Part shown: one piece after another, positions 15,198 through 21,507 of the stretch
Numbering within the stretch: position 1 is the first letter of the stretch
Layout of the letters: the number at the start of each line of letters is the position of its first letter
DNA from: Bacteroidales bacterium
GTDB lineage: Bacteria > Bacteroidota > Bacteroidia > Bacteroidales > UBA932
Direction of reading: 5' to 3'
DNA length: 24,567 nt
NCBI GenBank assembly: GCA_009774765.1
Contig: VSOK01000040.1
Location: forward strand, 1 to 24,567
The notes under the pieces: model-generated
What the model saw: only the letters and a program-made list of their open reading frames with translations
Databases searched by the model: none
What the model was told of the DNA's origin: nothing
Translations under genes and position numbers: made by a program

Positions 15198-17153
15198 ATG
15201 AAAAAAGATATAATTATAGCCATATACGTACTGTTGGGATTTTCAGTGGTGGTCTCAGCAAAGGATTATACGCTTTGTTCGCCTTCATTGAACAATAAAG
15301 TCATAGTCTCGTCTACAGATGAAGGAATCTCTTTGGATGTGTTCAGAGGCGAGACGAAACTTTTCTCGTGCCCTTCGCCTTCCATCTCGGTAAATGGTTG
15401 TCTGTGGAATGGGACTGCAGCCCTGAAATCTGTCAAGAGACGGTCGGTTGACAATATGCTTCCTTATGCCGTTCAAAGAAAAAGTGCGGTCATAAGGGAA
15501 AATTACAATCAGCTGACATTTGTCTATCGTGACTATGATTTCGTTGTAAGGGCGTATGACGATGGAGTGGCGTACCGGTTTGTCGGGAAGGCGGACAGAG
15601 ACGGTGTTGTGGATACGGAGCATATCTCTTATGTGTTTGAGCCAGAATGTATGTCTTATACGTTGTTGACGAAAGACCTGCAGAATTGGTTTGAAGAGGA
15701 TTATACCTTGAGCAGCCTGAAAGATTTGCCTGAGGATATGTTTTCAATTATGCCTGTTATGGTGGAGACAGGAGGATGTTCAGTCCTTCTTGCTGAGGCT
15801 GATCTGCGGAATTATTCCGGATCCTATCTGCGTCCTACGGGACGTGGCTTTGAAGGGGTCCTGGCGAATTACCCTTCACGTGAGGAATATTTTGACGGTA
15901 CAAATAAGCTGTATGCCGTAGAACGGTATCCTTATATCGTCAAATGCAGTCTTGACAGGAGTTTCCCGTGGCGTGTTGCCGGTATTTTTGATTCTGATGC
16001 TTCAATTCTGGCAAGTGACCTTGTGTGGCTGCTGTCGGAAAAGACGGTTGGGGACTATTCCTGGATAAGACCCGGCAAGGTTCTTTGGGACTGGTGGAAC
16101 AACAATAATATATATGGAGTGGATTTTAAAGCCGGGATAAATACGGAAACATATATGTATATGGTTGATTATGCGGCCCGGCATGGCATAGAATATATCT
16201 TGATTGATGAAGGATGGTCAGGAAAGGATGACCTGCTTTATATTAATCCTGAAACCGATATCCCTGCCGTGTGCTCCTATGCTGAGAAAAAGGGAGTCGG
16301 GGTGTGTCTTTGGGCCAAATGGATAAATATTGACAGACAGTTGAATGAGGCATTTGAAATGATGTCCGGATGGGGAGTGAAAGGAGTCAAGATAGACTTT
16401 ATGGACAGGAATGATGCAAGAATGGTTGATTTTTATGAACGTGTCGCCCAAAAGGCAGCTGAATGCCGGATGCTTCTTGATTTTCACGGTTCATATCCTC
16501 CTGAGGGTATGCGTGCACGTTATCCGAACATTATGACACGTGAAGGTGTTGTAGGTCTTGAATATAACAAGTGGAGTGACAGATGTACACCGGTACATCA
16601 GCTGATCATTCCTTATCTGCGCCAATGGGCCGGACCGATGGACTTTACTCCAGGGGCAATGCTGAATGTCCAGCCGGAACTTTTCCGTATCAATAATGTG
16701 GAGCCTATGGGCCAAGGGACCAGATGCCATCAGCTTGCTATGTATATCGTTTATGAAAGTCCGCTGCAGATGCTGTCTGACAGCCCTTCCAAATATGATG
16801 AGAATCCGGAATGTCTTGATTTTCTCAAGACTGTTCCTGCTGTATGGGATGAAACCGTTCCTCTTTGGGGAGAGATAGGGCATAATATAGCTGTCGCAAG
16901 ACGCAGCGGTGACAGATGGTTTGTCGGAGCTATGTCTGCCGGGAGTGAGGAGGAGGCGTCCGTTGACCTGTCTTTTCTTCCTGAAGGTGTATATGATGTG
17001 ACTGTCTATGTGGACGGGATCAATGCGTCAAAAAATGCTAAGGATTACCGGAAAATGAGAGTAGTCCTTAAAAATGGACAGACATTTCCGTTCCGTTTCG
17101 CTTCCAACGGTGGAATGGTCGCTGTGATTGAAAAAACTGTTAAATCTTTATAA
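15198..17153 (+). CDS. Glycoside hydrolase family 97, probably retaining (alpha-galactosidase or related)
   Basis: 651 aa with a cleavable signal (MKKDIIIAIYVLLGFSVVVSA). N-terminal beta-sandwich (about 22-285), then a TIM barrel beginning IRPGKVLWDWWNNNN, with YILIDEGW (333-340), GVGVCLWAKW and GVKGVKIDFMDRND (393-406), and a C-terminal beta domain. GH97 has an inverting branch (SusB alpha-glucosidase) and a retaining branch (BtGH97b alpha-galactosidase). The Asp in KIDFMDR (about 400) sits where the retaining branch has its nucleophile, and TREGVVGLEYNKW (447-459) carries the probable acid/base Glu. Some retaining members act on beta-L-arabinopyranosides. It follows the nucleoside hydrolase by one base. 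A galactosidase in a ribose-type locus suggests a ligand carrying galactose (or arabinopyranose) as well as ribose. Confidence 0.88.
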   Translation: MKKDIIIAIYVLLGFSVVVSAKDYTLCSPSLNNKVIVSSTDEGISLDVFRGETKLFSCPSPSISVNGCLWNGTAALKSVKRRSVDNMLPYAVQRKSAVIRENYNQLTFVYRDYDFVVRAYDDGVAYRFVGKADRDGVVDTEHISYVFEPECMSYTLLTKDLQNWFEEDYTLSSLKDLPEDMFSIMPVMVETGGCSVLLAEADLRNYSGSYLRPTGRGFEGVLANYPSREEYFDGTNKLYAVERYPYIVKCSLDRSFPWRVAGIFDSDASILASDLVWLLSEKTVGDYSWIRPGKVLWDWWNNNNIYGVDFKAGINTETYMYMVDYAARHGIEYILIDEGWSGKDDLLYINPETDIPAVCSYAEKKGVGVCLWAKWINIDRQLNEAFEMMSGWGVKGVKIDFMDRNDARMVDFYERVAQKAAECRMLLDFHGSYPPEGMRARYPNIMTREGVVGLEYNKWSDRCTPVHQLIIPYLRQWAGPMDFTPGAMLNVQPELFRINNVEPMGQGTRCHQLAMYIVYESPLQMLSDSPSKYDENPECLDFLKTVPAVWDETVPLWGEIGHNIAVARRSGDRWFVGAMSAGSEEEASVDLSFLPEGVYDVTVYVDGINASKNAKDYRKMRVVLKNGQTFPFRFASNGGMVAVIEKTVKSL

Positions 17154-17156
17154 ATT

Positions 17157-18167
17157 ATGTTTATAGTAGGAAATTATTTGACGGCGGTTGTATTCTGCGT
17201 CGTGACAATGTTGTGTTGGGGGTCTTGGGGAAATACCCAAAAACTTGCAGCAAAATCCTGGAGATATGAACTGTTCTATTGGGATTATGTTATAGGAATG
17301 TTTCTGTTCTCTCTGTTTGTTTCATTTACAATGGGAAGTGCAGGTACTGAAGGGCGTCCGTTTTTGAAGGACTTGGCACAGGCGGACTGGATAAATGTCT
17401 TCAGTGTCATATTGGGAGGTATTATATTCAATGCATCCAATATACTTCTTTCTGCATCAACGTCAATTGCCGGAATGTCGGTCGCTTTCCCGCTTGGAGT
17501 AGGACTTTCTCTTGTCCTGGGAGTGATAATCAATTATATGGGGGCTCCTAAAGGAAATCCCGTGATACTTTTTGCCGGCGTCGCGCTTATTGTCGTTGCT
17601 ATAATATGCAATGGTATTGCTTCCGGAAGAATGAACCGGAACGGTCGGGACCGGAAGTCTTCAAGGAAAGGTATTGTGCTTGCTGTGGTTGCCGGCATAT
17701 TGATGTCATTCTTTTACCGTTTTGTCGCAGCTGCAATGGATCTTGATAATTTTGCGTCTCCTGCCGCCGGAAGACTGACTCCTTATAGTGCAATTTTTAT
17801 CTTCTCTGCAGGAGTGCTGTTGAGCAATTTTATATTCAACACAATTGTGATGAAGAAACCTTTTGTGGGAACTCCGGTGTCTTATTCGGAATATTTCAAG
17901 GGAAGTTTCAACACTCATCTGGTCGGTATGTTGGGTGGTGCAATATGGTGCTTGGGTACGTCCTTCAGCTATATCGCTTCCGGAAAAGCCGGGGCGGCCG
18001 TGTCGTATGCTTTGGGACAGGGTGCTCCTATGATTGCAGCCCTATGGGGTGTATTCGTCTGGAAAGAATTCAAAGGCTCGTCCAGGAATGTCAATATGCT
18101 GCTTGCTGTGATGTTTCTTTTTTTTCTTGTGGGATTGGGACTTATAGTAGCTGCCGGAGCCAATTAA
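17157..18167 (+). CDS. GRP-family (DMT) sugar permease, RusT-like
   Basis: 336 aa inner-membrane protein with about ten hydrophobic helices (LTAVVFCVVTMLCWGSWGNTQKL, YVIGMFLFSLFVSFTMG, VILFAGVALIVVAIICNGIASG, KGIVLAVVAGILMSFFYRFVAAA, AIFIFSAGVLLSNFIFNTIVM, FLFFLVGLGLIVAAGAN). The N-terminal CWGSWGNTQKL and the internal repeat match the glucose/ribose porter family related to GlcU and RhaT. It would carry the released monosaccharide, most likely ribose, from periplasm to cytoplasm for the ribokinase. It starts 3 nt after the GH97 stop and is the last gene before a 211-bp gap, consistent with RusT at the end of the rus operon. Confidence 0.85.
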   Translation: MFIVGNYLTAVVFCVVTMLCWGSWGNTQKLAAKSWRYELFYWDYVIGMFLFSLFVSFTMGSAGTEGRPFLKDLAQADWINVFSVILGGIIFNASNILLSASTSIAGMSVAFPLGVGLSLVLGVIINYMGAPKGNPVILFAGVALIVVAIICNGIASGRMNRNGRDRKSSRKGIVLAVVAGILMSFFYRFVAAAMDLDNFASPAAGRLTPYSAIFIFSAGVLLSNFIFNTIVMKKPFVGTPVSYSEYFKGSFNTHLVGMLGGAIWCLGTSFSYIASGKAGAAVSYALGQGAPMIAALWGVFVWKEFKGSSRNVNMLLAVMFLFFLVGLGLIVAAGAN

Positions 18168-18177
18168 AGCTGACGAC

Positions 18178-18254
18178 TCTGAATATGGTTAAGCAGGGTC
18201 TTTCCGGTGAGAGTCCCTGACTTCACCCGTGGTGCCTGGGACAAGCTCGACGGG
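18178..18254 (+). other. Structured-RNA-like segment after the permease gene
   Basis: Several nested inverted repeats are visible. A stem 18195-18218 pairs AGGG..TCCCT with a second block of four pairs around a CCGGTG loop. CACC/GGTG closes a triloop at about 18225-18234. ACCCGT (from 18226) pairs with ACGGGT (to 18255) around a 19-nt interval, as an alternative fold to the CACC/GGTG stem. There is no T-run, so it is not a simple terminator. The short string CCGGTGAGAGTCC recalls part of the cobalamin riboswitch core, but the B12 box and other conserved parts are missing. It could be the 3' untranslated region of the permease operon. Confidence 0.3.
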
Positions 18255-18285
18255 TTGCATTTTGCCGAGTAAAGAAATAACTTTG
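18255..18285 (+). promoter_or_regulatory. Promoter of the second nucleoside hydrolase gene
   Basis: A -33 TTG (18255-18257) and a -7 TAACTTTG (18278-18285) are separated by 20 bp, a full Bacteroides promoter match. The start should lie near 18292, leaving a leader of roughly 87 nt before the ATG at 18379. Confidence 0.8.
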
Positions 18286-18295
18286 CATCCGGTTA

Positions 18296-18362
18296 AAACT
18301 GTACGATAGTTTATGGTGCAGTTGTTTTGATGTAAAACCGGCAGTTGCAACTGCCGGTTTGC
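18296..18362 (+). promoter_or_regulatory. Leader with two hairpins that could refold (candidate attenuator-like element)
   Basis: Hairpin 1 pairs AACTGTAC with GTGCAGTT (one G-U, 11-nt loop) just after the predicted transcript start. Hairpin 2 is a perfect palindrome (AAACCGGCAG / CTGCCGGTTT around TTGCAA) ending about 18 nt before the start codon. GCAGTTG occurs in both the 3' arm of hairpin 1 and the 5' side of hairpin 2, so the CAACTGC of hairpin 2 could pair with either. Hairpin 2 is followed by GCAAAAAATT, not a T-run, so it is not an ordinary terminator on this strand. A regulatory role is an inference. Confidence 0.4.
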
Positions 18363-18378
18363 AAAAAATTAATGACAG

Positions 18379-19410
18379 ATGAAAAAATTTTGTTTGCTGA
18401 TTGTCTGCGTTGTGGCGGTGATGTCCTGCGGACGTGACAGGGATGCTGGTACACAGGTGCCGTATATTATTTTTGAGACTGATATGGGCAATGACATAGA
18501 TGATGCGATGGCTCTTGATATGCTCTACAAATATGTTGATGCCGGCAAGGCCAGGCTTCTTGCCGTGACCATCAATAAGGAAGGTACGGCCCCTGCTGAA
18601 TTTGTTGATATCATGGGGACCTGGTACGGTTATCCTGATGTCCCGGTCGGGATTATACGTGGAGGTGCAGATTGCGAGACAGATGCCGTAAACTATGCCA
18701 AGGCTGTCGTAAGAATGAAGTCGGACGACGGCTCTCCTCTTTTTGAGCGTTCGTGCAGCGGATATGAAAATTATCCTGATGCCTATATTCTTTACCGTAA
18801 AATTCTTGCTGGAATGCCTGACAATTCGGTTACAGTAGTCTCTGTAGGATTTTCCACCAACCTTGCAAGACTGCTGGAAACTTCTGCAGATGAATATTCT
18901 CCATTGTCAGGAAAGGAACTGGTCGCACGTAAGGTAAAGATGCTGTGCGCTATGGGAGGATGTATGTCGGACAGGGATTTCTATGAGTACAATATTGTCA
19001 AAGATATCGAATCTGCGAAGAAAGTGTTTGAGGAGTGGCCTACGGCTCTGGTGACATCTCCGTTTGAAGTCGGTATCGGGATAGAATATCCGGGGGATAG
19101 CATTGAAAATGATTTCGGATGGTCTTCCGGACCTCATCCTGTGGTGGAGGCGTATAAGGCATATCTTCCTATGCCGTACGACCGTCCTGTGTGGGATTTG
19201 ACTTCTGTGCTGTATTGTGTCGACAACCGTCCGGAGTTTTTTACGGAATCTCCGAAAGGTACTATAGAGGTTACGGCTGACGGTGCTACTGTCTTTACGG
19301 AAACGCCTGACGGCAACCGCTCCTATCTTATCACTGATGACAGACAGGGTGAGGCTGTCAGAAAGCATCTGGTCAGAATGCTGACGGCACGCCCGGCCTG
19401 CAGAAAATAA
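18379..19410 (+). CDS. Second nucleoside hydrolase-family lipoprotein (divergent)
   Basis: 343 aa. The lipoprotein signal ends AVMSC (Cys17). The motif is ETDMGNDIDDAMAL (33-46): the first acidic residue is Glu rather than Asp, while the Ca-binding Asp residues 35, 41 and 42 remain. VGFSTNLARLL replaces GPLTNIG, YEYNIVKDIESA replaces EYN..D, and PYDRPVWDLTSVL again has Trp where the classical catalytic His stands. It belongs to the same subgroup as the operon's first nucleoside hydrolase but is clearly diverged, so a different riboside substrate is likely. It has its own promoter and hairpin leader and is convergent with the LuxR gene (34 nt between stops, no hairpin seen). It probably acts in the periplasm or at the outer membrane. 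Confidence 0.82.
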   Translation: MKKFCLLIVCVVAVMSCGRDRDAGTQVPYIIFETDMGNDIDDAMALDMLYKYVDAGKARLLAVTINKEGTAPAEFVDIMGTWYGYPDVPVGIIRGGADCETDAVNYAKAVVRMKSDDGSPLFERSCSGYENYPDAYILYRKILAGMPDNSVTVVSVGFSTNLARLLETSADEYSPLSGKELVARKVKMLCAMGGCMSDRDFYEYNIVKDIESAKKVFEEWPTALVTSPFEVGIGIEYPGDSIENDFGWSSGPHPVVEAYKAYLPMPYDRPVWDLTSVLYCVDNRPEFFTESPKGTIEVTADGATVFTETPDGNRSYLITDDRQGEAVRKHLVRMLTARPACRK

Positions 19411-19444
19411 TTTTGTCTTGTGGATATCCGGAGATTTGAATGCT

Positions 19445-20194
19445 TCAGATAAGTTTCAGGTCTTTGGCGATACGGCAGGCTTCAATTGAATTTTTCACCT
19501 GAAGTCTGCCCAATATTTCCTGTCTGTGCCTGCTCACTGTGTTTATGCTGATCGAGAGTGCCTCCGCAATGTCCTTGCTCATCATTCCCTTGTCTATAAG
19601 ACGCAATATCTGGATTTCACGTCCGGACAGTATTTTTGTATCATTCTGCTTACCGAGCTGAGTAATCTGTCCGTCTGCAGAGTTGATTATCATACATTGT
19701 GACGGAAGGCATATCGTCGTGTGGTTGTACAGGCATAGGGCAAGTCTCAGGCTTTGCTGGAAAGGGAGGTAAAATATCCTGTGAAGTACCGGAATGTAGT
19801 TTCCCGATGTGTTTTTCATCCTGAGCTGCTGGGCAAGATAATATTCCTGTCGTTTCTGCTTCGGCTGATGTTTGATGAAATGGAAAAATCTGAGTTCCTG
19901 CAGATGTTTTTCGGCCAGGTCATCCGGGTGTATGAGTCTGAATATTTCTTCTTCCCAGATGGAATGGACTTCGGCTGAAGATCCGGTTTCCTTTATCCCG
20001 AGCACTCTTGAAAGCCCTCCGTAGTAGATATAGCTCCTGTTGGACTGTATGTCGCTCAATACTGCTATCGAGTTTTCTATCCGTGCATAATTGAAAGCGG
20101 TGTTTTTGTAGCTTTCAATCGTTTCTGAATACAGTTTCTCATCTGAGAAGTCCTGGGAAAGAAATTCTTTTCCAAGTTTGTTTTCCACACCCAT
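19445..20194 (-). CDS. LuxR-type regulator with PAS-like N-terminal domain
   Basis: 249 aa. The C-terminus is a LuxR/GerE helix-turn-helix (LSGREIQILRLIDKGMMSKDIAEALSISINTVSRHRQEILGRLQVKNSIEACRIA, about 190-245). The N-terminal 180 residues look like a PAS-type sensory domain (IAVLSDIQSNRSYIYYGGLSRVLG, EEEIFRLIHPDDLAEKHLQELRFFHFI, SGNYIPVLHRIFYLP). No phospho-acceptor receiver motif is seen. Such PAS-LuxR proteins are common in Bacteroides as orphan regulators. It is divergent from the DUF1349/VOC pair, with overlapping -7 boxes, so it probably regulates that pair and possibly itself. The ligand is unknown. Confidence 0.85.
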   Translation of the reverse strand: MGVENKLGKEFLSQDFSDEKLYSETIESYKNTAFNYARIENSIAVLSDIQSNRSYIYYGGLSRVLGIKETGSSAEVHSIWEEEIFRLIHPDDLAEKHLQELRFFHFIKHQPKQKRQEYYLAQQLRMKNTSGNYIPVLHRIFYLPFQQSLRLALCLYNHTTICLPSQCMIINSADGQITQLGKQNDTKILSGREIQILRLIDKGMMSKDIAEALSISINTVSRHRQEILGRLQVKNSIEACRIAKDLKLI

Positions 20195-20226
20195 AATGTT
20201 TTATGAAAAATGGTTATTAATAAGCA

Positions 20227-20257
20227 TTGTGTGATGTATAGCGGTGTCTTACCTTTG
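20227..20257 (+). promoter_or_regulatory. Promoter of the DUF1349/VOC gene pair
   Basis: A -33 TTG (20227-20229), 20 bp, then TACCTTTG (20250-20257). The predicted start is near 20264, about 47 nt before the ATG. The -7 box is half of a CTTTGCAAAG palindrome shared with a box on the other strand. Confidence 0.75.
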
Positions 20258-20265
20258 CAAAGTTA
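20258..20265 (-). promoter_or_regulatory. Candidate -7 box for the LuxR-type gene
   Basis: Minus-strand TAACTTTG matches the Bacteroides -7 consensus and would give a leader of about 55 nt. No TTG is found at the -33 distance, so it may need an activator. It abuts the plus-strand -7 box back to back. Confidence 0.5.
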
Positions 20266-20310
20266 ATCAAAACAATGATTGTGTTTGTTTTTTGTAAAAC
20301 GGAAGTAATT

Positions 20311-20973
20311 ATGGAGATAAGGAAAATCGTTTTTTGCCTGATTGCAGGCATTATGGCCCAGACGGGATTTGCACAGACCCTTGAAATGATGCAATGGTTC
20401 AATGAGCCTGAGCATTGGGAGATAAAGTCCGGCAGGCTTTCTATGGATGTGACGCCTCAGACGGATTATTGGCGCATATCCCATTACGGATTCACGGTAG
20501 ATGACGCACCGTTCCTGTACACTGTGCGCGGAGGTGAATTTGAAGTGAAAGTCAAGATCTCAGGTGACTACAGCGCGCGTTTTGACCAGTCAGGTCTGAT
20601 GCTGCGCATCGATCAGGAAAACTATATCAAGGCCGGAATAGAATTCGTGGACGGGAAGTATAATCTCAGTACAGTGGTTACGCACAAGACAAGTGACTGG
20701 AGCATAATTCCTTTGGACAGACCGGTCCGTTTCGTGTGGATAAAGGCTGTAAGGCGGCTGGATGCCGTGGAGATATTTTATTCTTTCGATGACAAGGAAT
20801 ATGTGATGATGCGCAATGCGTGGATGCAGGACAACTGTCCTGTTATGGTGGGGATGATGGCCGCCAGTCCTGACGGTACCGGGTTCAAAGCGGACTTTGA
20901 TGATTTTACAATCAGGCATCTGCCTGACCTGAGACGTCTTCAGTGGCTGAAGGAAAATTCATCGGAAGAATAA
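20311..20973 (+). CDS. DUF1349-family secreted protein (concanavalin-like fold)
   Basis: 220 aa from the ATG at 20311, preceded by GGAAG at suitable distance; the longer frame from 20275 would spoil the signal peptide. The signal is MEIRKIVFCLIAGIMAQTGFAQ. The mature part (MMQWFNEPEHWEIKSGRLSMDVTPQTDYWRISHYGF, FEVKVKISGDYSARFDQSGLMLRID, NYIKAGIEFVDGKYNLSTVVTHKTSDWSI, PVMVGMMAASPDGTGFKADFDDF) matches the DUF1349/YwnB-like beta-sandwich family related to concanavalin-like lectins. Family function is poorly known, with carbohydrate-related roles proposed. It starts a two-gene unit with the VOC protein (16 nt apart), divergent from the LuxR-type gene. Confidence 0.8.
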   Translation: MEIRKIVFCLIAGIMAQTGFAQTLEMMQWFNEPEHWEIKSGRLSMDVTPQTDYWRISHYGFTVDDAPFLYTVRGGEFEVKVKISGDYSARFDQSGLMLRIDQENYIKAGIEFVDGKYNLSTVVTHKTSDWSIIPLDRPVRFVWIKAVRRLDAVEIFYSFDDKEYVMMRNAWMQDNCPVMVGMMAASPDGTGFKADFDDFTIRHLPDLRRLQWLKENSSEE

Positions 20974-20989
20974 TTTGTCTGTATTTAGT

Positions 20990-21385
20990 ATGTTTGCAAA
21001 AATAGATCATATTGCTGTATGGGCGGAAGACATGGAATTGCTCAGGGAGTTCTATATGAAATATTTCGGGTTCGTCAGCAGTGAGAAATATGTGAATCCA
21101 AAGAAGAGATTCACTTCGTATTTCCTGTCGTCAGGTCCGGGGACGGCACGGATAGAACTGATGAATGTCCCAGATATGGATGAGCCTCCAGTACGTGGCA
21201 GACTTAAAGGCCTGGCGCATTTGGCTATTTCAGCCGGAAGCCGCGATATGGTGGATGTCTTGACTGACCGGCTCAGACAGGATGGATATTCGGTTTCTGG
21301 CGAGCCTCGGGTGACTGGTGACGGCTGTTATGAAAGCGTCATCCTTGACCCGGAAGGCAATATTGTGGAGATTGTGGCGGAGTAG
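20990..21385 (+). CDS. VOC/glyoxalase-fold metalloprotein
   Basis: 131 aa from the ATG at 20990; an in-frame TTG at 20975 would add five residues and is less likely. Two beta-alpha-beta-beta-beta modules typical of the vicinal oxygen chelate superfamily are visible. All four usual metal ligands can be placed: His in KIDHIAVW, Glu in ARIELMNV, His in GLAHLAIS and Glu in GNIVEIVAE. Lyase, dioxygenase or resistance roles cannot be told apart by sequence alone; the length and ligand set fit small lactoylglutathione-lyase-like proteins. It has no signal peptide, so it is cytoplasmic, unlike its secreted operon partner. Confidence 0.85.
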   Translation: MFAKIDHIAVWAEDMELLREFYMKYFGFVSSEKYVNPKKRFTSYFLSSGPGTARIELMNVPDMDEPPVRGRLKGLAHLAISAGSRDMVDVLTDRLRQDGYSVSGEPRVTGDGCYESVILDPEGNIVEIVAE

Positions 21386-21452
21386 TTCATTGATGAGGGT
21401 AATGTCTGGTTCTTTCAAAGCTTTCAGGAACTTGAAAGAATTGGAAAGGTGC

Positions 21453-21483
21453 TTGGCTGTTGTTGAAAGATGTGATAAATTTG
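21453..21483 (+). promoter_or_regulatory. Promoter of the cstA-like gene
   Basis: A -33 TTG (21453-21455), 20 bp, then TAAATTTG (21476-21483), a full Bacteroides promoter match. The predicted start is near 21490, about 18 nt before the ATG. AGGA at 21497-21500 is a possible ribosome binding site. Confidence 0.75.
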
Positions 21484-21507
21484 TATGTTTTTTAACAGGA
21501 TGGCACT

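Noticed and set aside
14063..15223. Long minus-strand frame (386 aa) antisense to the nucleoside hydrolase.
   Set aside because: The plus-strand gene has clear family motifs and overlapping operon junctions; the antisense product is His/Ile-rich and unlike any family.
18178..18254. Cobalamin riboswitch.
   Set aside because: Only a short string resembles the core; the B12 box and the downstream kissing-loop region are absent, and no cobalamin-related gene follows.
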